DNA of 64,000 bases, from positions 11,364,006 to 11,428,005 of the forward strand of contig NC_086171.1 of assembly GCF_023053635.1 (NCBI RefSeq), written 5' to 3'. Shown here piece after piece: positions 23,459-39,560 of the stretch. The stretch comes from Elgaria multicarinata webbii (Eukaryota > Chordata > Lepidosauria > Squamata > Anguidae). A program made the position numbers and the translations under genes. Within the stretch, counting starts at the first letter, position 1; each line of letters starts with the position of its first letter. The notes beneath the pieces are model-generated. The model was not told where the DNA came from and did no database searches. It saw only the letters and a list, made by a program, of their open reading frames with translations.

Positions 23459-23794
23459 CCCCTGCTTTAAATGGAAGGGTTATATCATACCCTACAGCTC
23501 TTCTCCCACTTTGCCTTCTCAATATCTTTTCTCCTCTACATCTTCCATGTGTCCCTTCTACATCTCCTGTCTCTTGCGATATGTCACAGCCGTGCATAGT
23601 TCAGTTGCATTGGGTGTAGCTGTACTGTCCAAGAGTGCTGTTGTGAGCAAGTCTTATTGAAATCAGTGGGAGGACTCCAAAGGAAACATAGGTTCAGGCT
23701 GCAAGTCCCTTGCATTGTTACTGGGGTCAGGCCAATGTGAGTCAATTCAGGTTTACTCCTATATCCCTTTTCTGCAGTTATTGTAGTCAAAGTG

Positions 23795-24248
23795 GGTTCA
23801 CAACAAACGATACTTGAGGGAGCGCCTCTCCCTATATATGTTTACCCGAGATTTGAGATCTGTGGGCAGAGCCATCCTCTGTGTCCAACAACATGAGACA
23901 TACATTATGGTGGGATATGGGAGAGGACTTTTATCTGTTGTAGCACCGTGGTTGTGGAATGCCCTCCCCTTGCAGGCCCGACTGGCACCAACACTGCCTT
24001 TGTTTTGGCACAAAGTTAAAATGTGACTTTTTTATCAAAGCCTTTGAGGGCTAAATTTGCCTAAGCCTAGTTTTAATTGTTTTTATTGCTTTTAAATTTT
24101 TTACTGGTTTTAGCTTGATTAATTGTTCAATATGTTTTAAGTTTGTCCATTATTTATTGTTTTATACTGTTGAATTGATTGTATCTGAACACTGCCCTGA
24201 GATCTCAGTGATATAGGTCGGGATGCAAATGTTTTAATAAAATAAGTA
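23795..24248 (+). mobile_element. L2-type LINE 3' end
   Basis: A decayed + strand frame ends in VVAPWLWNALPLQARLAPTL, the APRLWNSLP block near the ORF2 C-terminus. A T-rich 3'UTR and the CCCTGAGATCTCAGTGATAT / TTTTAATAAAATAAG tail follow. Confidence 0.7.
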
Positions 24249-24511
24249 AGCAGATATAAACATACCAATATTTCATAACTGCCAAACCACACAATGGCAG
24301 CTGTTCTGGAGTCTGGTATCTACTATACCTCTGACATCTGCACATATATGGGCAAATATATACCATAAGTTACTACAGAGCATAGAGTAATGGGGAAGGG
24401 AGTAAGGAACCTTTTTGTTGTTAAGCAATTGGTAGTCACCAATTTACTGCAAATCACCCTGCAGTCCTGTCAGTTGATCAGAGTCTACTTCTTGTCCATC
24501 CTTGTTATATA

Positions 24512-24567
24512 GGATTAGAATCATAGAATAGTAGAGTTGAAAGGGGCCTATAAGGCCATCGAGTCCA
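24512..24567 (-). mobile_element. CR1 LINE 3' terminus
   Basis: On the - strand it reads TGGACTCGATGGCCTTATAG ... CTACTATTCTATGATTCTA. This is the last 55 bp of CR1, including its ATTCTATG terminal repeat. The same sequence in + orientation ends the copy at 60830-61313. Confidence 0.8.
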
Positions 24568-24569
24568 AG

Positions 24570-24588
24570 AGTGTGTGTGTGTGTGTGT
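24570..24588. repeat. (GT)n microsatellite
   Basis: About nine GT units, directly beside the CR1 terminus. Confidence 0.85.
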
Positions 24589-25864
24589 AGTTGTATGTAT
24601 TGTTTGGTTACCCTTGTCTCTCTCTGCTCCCCCTCCCCTGCTCTGTCTCTAACAGGAATAGTAGGTAAGCAGCTCATTCAGCAGCTGGCATGCCCCATTG
24701 TACTTCCCCAGTTGGGGTAATAGTATGGCTGCCTCTGGGCTGAGCTGCCTCTGTCTTTCTATTACCTTTACTGTCTGCAGAAAGCCAGATATTGTAGTGG
24801 GTGTACTGCTATTGTGTTTGCTATTGTGGGTGGGGTGTATCTATACGAGATAGAGCTGCGGCTGCTGCATCTGTCAGAAGAAAGAAAAAGTTGAGAGAGG
24901 GTGATAATGAGGGCCTTAACCTGGGAGCAACTTCTGTGTGCTTTTGGTGATCAGACAAGTGACTAATTACAAAGCTGCTCTTGTGAGTGTAAAAATAATA
25001 ATCCCAGCACTTCCTGAATTTTGAATAGCAGTATGAGTGAGGGAAGCCATTGTGCTGCAGAAGGAATTCTTGTGCCCATGGACAATCATGTAGGGAGTGT
25101 GGAGCTGCCACTGTAACGTAATAGTTACCTACAAGTTTCTATAGAAATACCTCTACTTCTCCTGCATGGTTTACATTTTAGCGTATTACCCATTAATCAT
25201 TTAATATATGGTATTATAAATTAAGTATTATAAAAGTACTAAAATAATGGATATATTAGTTGATAGTGGAGTTAGTTTGGCATCAAAACGTTCATTGTCA
25301 ACTGACTAATGGTAATGGAGTGAATGGATACTGTTTTGGGGATACACTCAAAAGCTGTCTGATTCCATGTTCTAAATGTTCTGATGCAAAACCATAGTCT
25401 GATATTGTTGGTAGGGGGGTTGTTTTGTAAGGGGGGATTAGTACAATGTCTGTTCCACTTCTTCCTTTTCTTGAGCTAAATATTTATGTTCATTAATGAT
25501 TTATTGTCAAGCAACTGTATTTTGCAGTTACACTGAAGCACTTTACTTGTGCACTTCTAAACAAATGCCCCCTTTGTTTTGAATCTTTTCACATCTGCTT
25601 CTGTTCATGTAGCTCAACTTGCCTATGGAAGCCACATTTTCAATATAGCAGATGCAGCGTAGAGAAAGTGGGGGATGTGGTGGAGCGCAGCTTGCAGGCT
25701 ACTATATTGTATAGTCTGTGTTGCTGGTTATGAGTTTTAAAATTTCGTGCGTGTTCTAAGTGTGCATTTGTGTGTGCAAATATAACCGTATATTAAGGTG
25801 AAAACCCTTGTTTAGCAAAGCACGGGGAAAATTCTCTTACATATTTTTGTAGTGAGCTGATGTG

Positions 25865-26040
25865 AAGCGGGGGCTGTGAACTAGGAAGTCTTCTGGTTCA
25901 AATTCTATCTCAGAGGCCACAAGCTCGCTACTTAGACAACCCAAGCTGCTTTGTTCTCAATCCCAATTCTCTTCTGTAAGAGATGTATGTATGAAATGCC
26001 TTCAACACGCAAAATATAATATAAATGCTAAATGATGTTT
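25865..26040 (+). mobile_element. MIR-like SINE, diverged
   Basis: A B-box-like TTCAAATTC lies after a GAACTAGGAAGTCTTCTGG lead, and a CTACTTAGACAACCC-type core follows. It resembles a tRNA-CORE SINE but is badly worn. It ends less than 80 bp before GLCCI1 exon 3. Confidence 0.4.
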
Positions 26041-26114
26041 GTTCTAATATTACAAGTGGAACACAAGAGCAAGCAATGGTGCCATATCATACATGTTGGT
26101 TTTCATTCGTTTAG

Positions 26115-30021
<3,907 letters not shown>

Positions 30022-30263
30022 TGATCATTTTAAAGGGCATAATATAGGAATGGATTTAGAAACGTATGGATCTATCAAAAATGATTGAGCTAAGGTAATT
30101 TCACATAGAGAGCAGAGATATTCTGCAGACATTTAAGGGTTTCATCCAGTGGTGTAATTCTGTTAGTGCAAAGCTTCTACTGCTTGCAGAAACCCCATTT
30201 TCATCTTTGCACAAGGGTCAAATCCAATACTTTGATTTTATTTATGCAAACTGTTGTACAAGC

Positions 30264-30311
30264 CATTCCACAAGGCATTCCACAAACCATTCCACAAGGC
30301 ATTCCACAACT
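30264..30311. repeat. 12-bp tandem repeat, 4 copies
   Basis: CATTCCACAAGG, CATTCCACAAAC, CATTCCACAAGG and CATTCCACAACT follow head to tail. They lie inside what may be an old foldback element (about 30140-30410, with a GTTCTGCTAGTGG / CTAGTGGAACAACA region). Confidence 0.85.
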
Positions 30312-30659
30312 CATTATGACTTCTTTAGGCTAAGAGTTGCTTGCGCTACTTGTGCTATTGTTCTGCTAGTGGTTGTGCACACTAGTGGAACAACACTAAC
30401 TCTTGTCATTTTCCCACTGTCTTTATATTGGGCAGCTAGTTGCATTTTTTTTTCAAAGAACCTGGTATTGGAAGGTACCAAAGCAAAACTTGGTTGTACA
30501 CTGCTGTATTTAACTATGGTGACGGTAGTAACTCCATCTTGACTTCTCTAGAGATCCACATTTCAGTATAGTAATTGGAATAAAGTAATTTATTTGAACA
30601 GATGATTTTAACATTCCCTTAAGGTGGTTAGAATTTTACTAGCACAAAATGTCACAAAT

Positions 30660-31056
30660 ACTGCCTTTATTCCATTCCATCTTCTACAATACGTGTTAAA
30701 GAACCAGTGTCAATGTGGTTATAATATCTGCCAAAATTAAAGGGCGCTTGTTTGATCAGCAAACAAATTATATAAAATTGATGTTCTTGTCCTCTAAGAG
30801 GACCTTCTTTTCTGCTGCTCCCAGACTGTGGAATGGCCTGCCAGGAGTGATTCGCCAACTTAACAGTCTTCCCGAATTTCAAAAAACCATAAAGACTGAT
30901 CTCTTCTGGCAAGCCTACCCAGTCAAATTTTAAGATGTCTGACTGTTATTTTAATAATGTATTTGTTTTATATGTTTTAAATTAGTTTTATGTATTTTAT
31001 AGTATTTTTGTATTCAATGTTGTTCCCCGCCTCGATCCAGAGGGAGAGGTGGGTAA
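30660..31056 (+). mobile_element. L2-type LINE 3' end
   Basis: An open + strand piece reads SSKRTFFSAAPRLWNGLPGV followed by IRQLNSLPEFQKTIKTDLFW, the canonical end of an L2-clade ORF2. Its 3'UTR follows, with TTGTTCCCCGCCTCGATCCA and GAGAGGTGGGTAAGAA leading into an (ATT)n tail. A shorter copy of this tail is at 9530-9702. Confidence 0.8.
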
Positions 31057-31058
31057 GA

Positions 31059-31109
<51 letters not shown>
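31057..31109. repeat. (ATT)n microsatellite at LINE tail
   Basis: About 17 ATT units grow straight out of the LINE 3' terminus. They also create a spurious poly-Tyr or poly-Ile open frame. Confidence 0.95.
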
Positions 31110-32014
31110 GGACATTCAAGGTTTATCTCTCCAAACTGCTGAGCACTTCTGATCTGATACAGCAGCACATGAGGAGGAACTGTGTTGAATTCACTAGGAC
31201 TCCTCATAGCTTTAAGTGGTTTGCTGGATTGTTGCCAGAGCTTTTGATGCAGGGCAAGACTGAGCTAATCTCTCTCACTCATCCAAAAACACAATTGGCT
31301 CCAATGTTTTTTTTCTTGTTATTTCAAGAATTAAAGCTTTTAGAAAAGTCAAAATTGAAGAATTTATTTGTCGATGTAAATCAGATTCTCTGTTATGCAA
31401 TCTTTAATGTCTCTAATTTCAGAAGAGAATGCAAATTGGAAAAAAGAGTTCTAAATTTGTATTTGTCATATTTGTTTGTACAGCTTCCAGATGTAGAAAA
31501 ATCAGCATTATATTGTTTTCCATATATAAATGTAAATAACTTGCCTATTGAACAAAGGCAAGACAGGACTTGCACATCTTTTGCTATACTATGTTTTCGT
31601 ACTTTTTTTTGTCAATTACTGTGTAGCATAATATAATTCTTAGGCACTTAGTTATATGTCAGTTGAATAATTGGAAGTATGATTTGCTCTGTCCAATAAC
31701 AGCCAAATAGGCATCATTTTAGGTCATAGGCTTTAATCAGCTCAAAGCTTTGCGTCCCATACTCGCATGGGAGTGCCCGAGAGATTGTTAGCTATTGCTG
31801 ACATCACAGTATGCCCTCTTTACAGGCATACTTTTGCATTCCAGTAGAATGCAGCAAGGTAACTGATTGTCCTGCCAAAAAATAAAATAAAAAATGTGGT
31901 GGTGGGGAGATAAACAGTGCAGGAACCTTTAAAAGGATTGTTATCTTTTCAGCGCCAGGTTAAGATTTTTCTCTCAAGTAGTTAACAACATATGCTGAAT
32001 TTTTTAATTGACCC

Positions 32015-32182
32015 CAGAATTGTTTTAAATCTATATTGTTTTTAAATCGGTATTGTTTTTATGCTTTTGATGGTTTTAAATTTTTGTATATCTGTTTTTA
32101 ATGTTCATTGTTTTTAACTTTTGTAAACCGCCCAGACAGCTTCAGCTATGGGGCAATATAGAAATGTAATAAAATAAATAAA
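32015..32182 (+). mobile_element. L2-type LINE 3' tail
   Basis: A T-rich 3'UTR, then AACCGCCCAGACAGCTTCAG, CTATGGGGCAATATAGAAAT and an AATAAA-type tail. Same family as 18125-18200. Confidence 0.75.
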
Positions 32183-32381
32183 TTATTAAAAATTCCCCTT
32201 GATTTTATAATTTTAAATAAAAAGGCTAACTATTATGAAGTAACTTAAATTGTAAGTAGGGCAGCAAGCCACAGAACTGGGTCACAAAGTAGATACAGTT
32301 TTAAAAATGTTAGTAACGTGCACACACGAAGCAAACAGCGACATTAGTTTCTAGGGCCTTTGTTCTAGCATGCCGTTAATA

Positions 32382-32700
32382 TAGGGTGACCATATGAAAA
32401 GGAGGACAGGGCTCCTGTATCTTTAACTGTTGTATTGAAAAGGGAATTTCTGCAGGTGTCATTTGTATATATGGAGAACCTGCTGAAATTTCCTCTTTGT
32501 CACAAAAGTTAAATCTGCAGGTGCCCTGCCCTCTTTTAAATCTGGTCACTCTAGTATAGCTCCTGCAGCTTTAACTGTTGTGAGGAAGAGGGAATTTCAC
32601 CAGGTGCCACATGCATACAAGTGGCACATGCAGAAATTCCCTTTTCTATGCAACTATTTAAGATACAGGAGCCCTGTCCTCCTTTCCAGATGGTCACCCT
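32382..32700. mobile_element. Foldback DNA element (hAT-like MITE), copy 1
   Basis: The ends TAGGGTGACCATATGAAAAG and the inverse of CTTTCCAGATGGTCACCCT pair, and the pairing continues over most of the 319 bp. Internal marks AACTGTTGT and AGGGAATTTCACCAGGTGCC are repeated in opposing arms. The flanks CGTTAATA (32374-32381) and AGTTAATA (32701-32708) match at seven of eight bases, an 8-bp-type duplication. TAGGG ends and 8-bp duplications are typical of hAT elements. Non-coding; see copy 2 at 62821. Confidence 0.75.
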
Positions 32701-34230
32701 AGTTAATAAGTGGCTTTATGTCAGTTGCTGGCTTGGCAGAAGCCATCTGTACCACTGCACCAGCAAGGGTTCCTTCCCCTGGTATGGCACAGTGGTGCCA
32801 ACTGGTGCTGATGGGGAGAATGAATGCAGGAGGGTCTACTGACAGCCTCTTTATGTGCTGCCTGTGAACTGTTTGAATCAATTAGAGCCAAGTGAACATT
32901 GCCCTATCTACAACTGAAGCAAATGGTTTGGGGTGGTGTAACCCTTGCTGTAGACAGCATGTCTACTGCTGCAGTTGCTGTGGGTTCATAGGATCAGGCT
33001 GTAAGTGTAACGCATGGAAAGCCATCCTGAAATATGTGCTTATCATACAGGAAAGCAAAGCTATTTTTATACAAACGTTGATGCCATTTAAAAGCTCTGA
33101 GAGAAAAGTGATAAGTGGAAATATTTCAGCCTTTATTTCTAAATCTGTTATAAGTGAAATGCCTTGGTGAATTGGGAGATGTGTATATAGAAGAAGAGAA
33201 AATAGTATTTTGTAATGCAAAGGTCCTTTCTCAAACATTGGCAGTTTTCTTGCATAAGAAGGTGCTTTCAAAGCTTTCTGGGACTTAAACCAATTTACTT
33301 TTGTATAAACCAACTTGTTAGAAATTTATTTGTGACAACTTTTCAGGATATAACTTTTTTTTTCCTGTCTTAAATTTTCTCTTCAGGATAAACTCAGTAT
33401 TTCTGAATCTCTGTTTACCTTTGACTTTTTTCCATGTTCGTCGTTATTTTCTTACTGTGAACTTACTGGCATTTTACTTTTCTTAAAGAATTATTCATTA
33501 TTCTTAATCAAGGTTGATAAGATCATAAGTGGTCAGGAATATGCCTTGGTTCTCAGGACTTCGCTTGAATTGAACTTACTGTGAGGCCATCATCAAATTC
33601 AGTATTTATTTTTATTCTTCAATGAGGGTGAAGTCTTAGAAAGAAATAGATTGGGTACATGTTTTGTTGAAAAATCACTTAAAAAACATGGAAGTGGTTG
33701 ACTTCTTTTTTGGGTCACTCGCCTACCTGGAAACAATAAATTCTTGAACTATAGTTATATATACCAAGTTGACTCCTTAAATGACTTTGCCCACTCTTTA
33801 AAGCAAGATCCCAGGGAACTGTGCCTTAGAACGAGAGTTTTACTTCCCCCGCCCCCCCAGGGTGTCTGCTAAGGGAAATATTTCAGATTGTCTTTCATAG
33901 TAATAATGATAGCCTTCTATAAGTTGTGCCACTTTTCCTATCTCTTCTTTCATCACAAATGTCTTCTTTTTATTTCCTTTAGTGCTGTTACTATTTTAAA
34001 AAATGCCAGAGCATTTGTTTAGCAAGGATAAATCTCAGCATGTGGCCTAACTGCCGAAGTGCATCCAGCCCTGACGTTTATTTAAGGATATAGCTGCACA
34101 TTCAAGTGACTGGAATTTTCATGCAGTCTGTTGCACTAAATGAGTTGATGAACAGCATGCCATTGTGTCACTTGCCTCCTTTTGTAGGAAGTTGACTTCC
34201 CTCCCTCTCGCAAGGTCATGTCTGGCTTGA

Positions 34231-34557
<327 letters not shown>

Positions 34558-34704
34558 TAGCTGGTCTTGGCTTGCTTTTGCTCTGCTGTACCCTCCTTGT
34601 GCTTAAATCAGTTTTTGATTTCTTTTTTGTCCTGTTTGCGTGAACCAAGACTGCTCATAATTGTTTTTGCTTGTTCACATTTGTTTTCCCTCTTGTTTGT
34701 GCAG

Positions 34705-34826
34705 TTTCACAAACATCTTCCATAAATGTCAGAAAGACACAGCAAACATCTTTCGGTCTTGAAGGCTTTAATATGATAGTTAAAGAAATGTTTCATAAAA
34801 CGGTGTGTGACTTGTTGGTCAAATAA
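34705..34826 (+). CDS. Possible alternative terminal exon of GLCCI1
   Basis: Only 164 bp after exon 6 there is a strong acceptor (TTTTCCCTCTTGTTTGTGCAG region, cut before 34705). Read in the phase left by exon 6 (G plus TT gives Val), it stays open for 39 further codons (SQTSSINVRKTQQTSFGLEG... to ...CDLLVK) and stops at TAA 34824-34826. It would replace the last two exons with a short tail. I know of no such isoform, and an open run this long can arise by chance, so this is a hypothesis. Confidence 0.25.
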
Positions 34827-35171
34827 GTGAACTTAGTTTATGGTTGTGTTGTTCTTAAGTAATTAAACCTTTGTTTTGTTCCTCCTTTATTGTTCATTTG
34901 GCAGCAAAGATTAAACTAGAAAGATGAAATTATTCAAATTGAGTGCACAAATACTATGACTTGGGAATGAGTTGCGTTGATGAGAGAATCCCTGGCTATG
35001 GTTTCACTGACTGTATTTAACAATGCAATCCTATGCATATCTTCTCAGAAGTAAGTCCCATTGAGTTCAATGGGACTTACCTTTAGTTAAGTGAATATAT
35101 GGTAGCAGCCTTGGAGTCTGACAATTCCTCATAGTTAAGTGGAGAGGTTCTCAGTTTTTGGTGAAGCCAAT

Positions 35172-35282
35172 GGCCCTGTTCAGAAGACACCTTAAACCAC
35201 GGCTTTAACCATGGTGCTTAAGCCGAAAAGCCTTAAGCACCGTGGTTAAAGCTGTGGTTTAAGGTGTCTTCTGAACATGGCC
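35172..35282. mobile_element. 111-bp near-perfect hairpin MITE, PIF/Harbinger-like
   Basis: GGCCCTGTTCAGAAGACACC at the left pairs with the inverse of GGTGTCTTCTGAACATGGCC at the right. Pairing continues through CTTAAACCACGGCTTTAACC to a tiny loop (CGAAAAG). The trinucleotide AAT lies on both sides. The arms differ at only a few bases, so it is recent or constrained by its fold. Confidence 0.75.
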
Positions 35283-35579
35283 AATGTGTTTGTGTATTTT
35301 GCAGTTCTACCCAAAATAAGGGTTGGTGGCAGGCACAGAATTCAACATGCTTAGAGTCATAGCTTTCCTTTTCCTAGGCCTACATTTCTAATCTAGATCT
35401 TAATGACTGGTATAGTGAACTTTAAAGTGTTTGGCCAATGTCTCATGACATTTCAGAAGCCATGAGACTGGAGTGATTTCTATTCTTTGCAAAAGTTCTT
35501 GCTTCATCCTATAAAAAAGCAGAATTAATTATGTACAGTACAACTAGCAAACGTGTGTATCTATTTAATTTATTTTCCA

Positions 35580-35715
35580 TCCTTCCTCTGTGTTGTTCAA
35601 GGTGCCATACAAGATATTTCTTGGTGGACTCTCCAGACACTGATCAGAATCAGACCTGCTTAATTTCAGCAAGGTTACTGTATGTTCAGACCATGCCTTG
35701 GGACCATACATCTCA
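35580..35715 (-). mobile_element. 5S-rRNA-like SINE fragment
   Basis: GACTCTCCAGACACTGATCA, GACCTGCTTAATTTCAGCAA and GTTACTGTATG parallel the block at 16930-16990 and the antisense of 5S rRNA. Diverged; the call depends on the comparison with the first copy. Confidence 0.4.
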
Positions 35716-36822
35716 ATTTGTTTTGTTTGTGGATTCTTTAAAGGTTGTAGGCTTGAATTTACGTGCATAATTTTAAACCAACTGATAAGTATCCTCGGTT
35801 AGTATGAGCCTCTATAATTGAATAATAAAACAATTCAGGTCTCCTGGTATGCAAAGTTAAAAACACCCAGAAGTATTAAAATCAAGAAGTGAAAGGGGAA
35901 AGAAAGGTTTTTGTTTGTTTTAATTTTAAGTATTTTACTTGTTCCTTCACAAAATGCTTTGTATTTTATCTTTTTTTAAAAAAAGAAAAACACTCTTAAC
36001 TTATGCTTTGGCCTTTTCTCTCTTTCCGTCTTTCATTCTAATCTTTTCTGTCTTTGTCTTTTTCTTTTAATACATATGACCACATCCTGCACTCTGCCTT
36101 TCATAGTCATACTCATCCTTTACAAAACATTCTCTCACGTGTTTCATACACTTGTTTGTTTCTTCTTTCTTCTATCTCCAGCCACACCTGACACCTCCCT
36201 ATCCATTTTCCTTCTTTCCTTATGCACCCATTAACCGCACATGGATACTTCCTTAGCCCTGCACATGGTTTTACTGTCTCCTCTGTCTTAGCTCTAGCTT
36301 CTCTGTTAAGTTGGAATCAGGCACACTGTTTTTCTCCAAGGAAGCAAGATGTTCTTGCAATGCAAAAGAGCCTTGGAACGTAACAGCTTAGTTGCCTTAT
36401 GCATACATGCTTCATGTGAATTAAGATCATGATCTTACATTATGATATTAGAATAAATGTAAATATATGGCGCTATACTACACAATACATTCTCTTGAAT
36501 GTAAGAAGCAAGGCACAGAAGCAATAATACTTCACAGTGAAAAATGCAGCCCATTACTACTACTGCTACTACTACTAGAAACCACATCTTGTATACTCAG
36601 CTGTTGCCCTTTTAGGCCTTTTTTCCCCATGCCCTCAGGCCTTGTTGGTCAGGAATATTTCAGTATTAGCATTTATTGTTAGCTGGAAATGTTCTGTGTA
36701 ACCTCGTTAATGTTTAGTGGCAGCTATATATTTCACCTTTAGCCTTCAAGGGACCTTTAGATAATGTTAACATTTTCTTTTCAAGAGAGGTTTTAATTTT
36801 ATTTTATTTTCATGGGCTGTGT

Positions 36823-37445
36823 CTAAACCAGTTGTTTATTCCAGGATAATATCGAAGTTGTCCCCACCGGGCCACATGACGTACAGCTGATCCCTTGGTG
36901 ATCTCGCGTCTGCCCCATAGTTAGGAATATTGCTGATTGCTTTTGTCAGGTTTTTTTTTTTTTTTTTTTTTTTTGGCTCTTTCGCTGCAATCCCGAAGTC
37001 CATGGCTGGTGTGCCTCCCTTCACGAACTTGTTGCTGTTTGGCGCGAGCTCCTGGCTCAGCAAACCGCCAACCCGCTGTGAGGGGCATGGGCATTGGTGT
37101 GTTTCATCGCCAAGTGTTTTTTGTTTTGTTTTTTAAAAATAACTTTATCTCTGCGCAGCAGCGCATTTTCGACACAGTATCTATCCCCCCCTTGTGTTGC
37201 TGTGTGTCTGCGCTGGTGCGCATCTCTCAGGAGTTACTTAAAAAACAATCCATGCCCCATATCTATTTGCCTAGTCCCGCCCACTTCTACCAATACACAT
37301 TCAGATCTGCCGTCACAGGGTACACGATCTCACGCAAGGGCTCTCCTTTACTTGTGGGAAACATCAGTGGTGCGTGTCCCGTGAGCACCGATCGCGAAAG
37401 CTGGGGACCATTCCAATTATCCCTCCTCCATTGGGAAGGGCTGTA
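36823..37445. mobile_element. CpG-richer, non-coding DNA element (TIR-type, unassigned)
   Basis: The left boundary GGGCTGTGTCTAAACCAGTT resembles TIRs of reptile MITEs. The interior is clearly richer in CpG than its surroundings (GATCTCGCGTC, GGCGCGAGCTC, ACCGATCGCGAAAGC) and has a 25-base T run at 36950-36974. I cannot find a convincing right-hand partner of the left end. The T run produces a poly-Phe open frame that I do not regard as a gene. Confidence 0.45.
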
Positions 37446-39179
37446 GGTGTTGATTAGCCCATGGCCACTTTGCAACTGCAGAGCTCTTGTTTGGGTAAAA
37501 GTGATAAGTATAAATATTTTTGACACCACCGTCCTTCCTCATGGTCTCTTGTCCGACATATGGGTTCTGCTCTAGCCTGGGAATTGGATCTTACATTTTC
37601 CTCCGCCCAAGAGGATTCTTTTAGCTTTGTGCCCATACCTTGAGGGAGCCACAGAGCTCTCTTTTGGTTGTATGCAATGTATGAATCTGATTAAACTGCT
37701 GTAGGTATGATCTACCTTTGGTTATCTGAAATATATTTTTGATTTAGCCACCCTGATGACATTACAACATCAGTTGCTGTACATAGTACCTTAGGATGAA
37801 TCTGTTAAATACCATTTGTATTTACCCAGATAGTTGCCTATTAGCAACTCTCTCTCTCTAGAACAAGTGACAATTTGATAACAAACAGTACATCTGCTCA
37901 CTAATCTAGTGGTCACTGTAAAAGTAAAGTTGGTACAACTGTTGTATGCATAATCAGCTCAGACAAATAACAGCACTGAATACAATAATAATTCTTATAT
38001 GTATGATAGGCTGCGCTGAATTTTGCTTTTTTCTTTATAATGTTACTAAACTTGGACTGGTAACTACAGACCATTGTTATATATTTCAAGAAACTTATAT
38101 AGTTAAACATTTTTTTAAAGAGAACATTTGTTGTACTAGTTCAGATAATATGACATGCTTTCTCAAGGAAAATTTCTGAATGAAGATGGATGTTAGGTGT
38201 TGTATTACTAAATCTTAAAACAATTGTTCAGAAGCTTGGCCATCATTTCATTACTTTTGTTTTTAATTGTTAAGTCTCAGTCACTGACACTAATTTAATA
38301 ATAGATTTGGTGGGGGTCTTGATTCTTAGACCTTTCCTATCTAATCTGTTGTATCATGAACTGATGTTGGCAATTCTTTTACTGTTGTGTATATATATTG
38401 CTGGTTCAGTCATGGGTATTTATTTATACTATATATGCTGAAAAAGCAACATTTTAGAAGCATTGAAGTCATATGTAGATTGATCTTCCATTGTATTTAA
38501 CAACATTTTAGAGGATGTAGAAATGTGTTCTGGGCAACATAATACTCTTTTGAGAATTTTCCTGTAATCAAAAATGGACCTTTGTATAAGTACAGGCTAA
38601 GAGGTCTGGGGTGAACATTGGTGGTTATTGTAACCTCATTCTCCGCTACCCTACCCAAGAGGTTTATTCGGTGCCAGATGTTTGTCATAGTTTGCAGCTG
38701 CTTTGGGTAAAAGAGTTGGCAATTATTTTATTGTTGAATACATTTTTTCAACAGACATTGCCCCCCCCCCAATTCTAGAGTACAAATTTCCAAACATCTA
38801 TTGTGGATCCCACCTTCAGAGGTTCAGTCTCTGTTCAAGCCATCTGCCACCTCTATTTTAGGGCTCTACTATGATGGTTCAACCTAAATAGTTGATTAAC
38901 ATCTTGTACCAGTGTTTTGGAAGGAGACATTTTCAAGTTTGAAAGTCTTATGCTAAAAAGGCATTTAAAATAATGCCCAAAGTTTCTGTGCTCTGTTGTT
39001 CCCTGTCATAGGCCTTATTTTCTTCTTCAGCTAAATTTCCATTATACTTTTCAGTAGTAAATCAGCTTTAAGCTGGATCTGACTGTGTTTCTGAAGAAAA
39101 AATGGAAGTTAATAATTGATCAAGCATGGGGAGAGCTAACCTGCTGGCCAGACACAGACCTGCTTTACATTTCTAAAGC

Positions 39180-39560
39180 ATCTTTTCTTTTCGGTCTAAG
39201 GCTGCGCTTTGACCACAGGCTCCATTGCCGCTCTTTGGATCAGATCAGCTGTTTACTTTACATTTCTATAAAGAGCTGCTTAAATAGGTTGAAATTTTCA
39301 AAAGAAATGAACATAAAGTCTGCAAAGAGAACCCATGGCCTGGTTTGAGATGGGAGAGTGATCTTGCACAGCAGGGAGTGGGGAAAATGTTAATGGCACC
39401 TGTTGTGTGTGTGGGGAAGGGGAGGTGAGAAAGGGCCCAGCCTGCAGTGTGATTAGAAGCAGTTTTATTGCATTAAAAGTGCCAGCTCCACAGGGAGCCC
39501 ATGATTAGAATTCAGTTTGGTGACCCCCTATGCTATTTACAGCCTGCGGGTTCACTTTTG
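39180..39560. promoter_or_regulatory. Candidate conserved non-coding element
   Basis: Repeat-free, balanced-composition sequence with words such as TGACCACAGGCTCCATTGCC, CAGTTTTATTGCATTAAAAG and TGCCAGCTCCACAGGGAGCC. The last holds the GGAGCC inverted partner of GGCTCC. It looks like an ancient enhancer more than neutral intron, but only by texture. Confidence 0.3.

Noticed and set aside
31049-31636. 195-codon + strand frame starting with poly-Tyr
   Set aside because: It starts in the (ATT)n tail of a LINE and continues by chance through intron 5 of GLCCI1; no family features and no splice support.
36937-37446. 169-codon frame with a poly-Phe start
   Set aside because: It is created by a 25-base T run inside a CpG-rich repeat-like element; overlapping frames of similar length exist in the same DNA.
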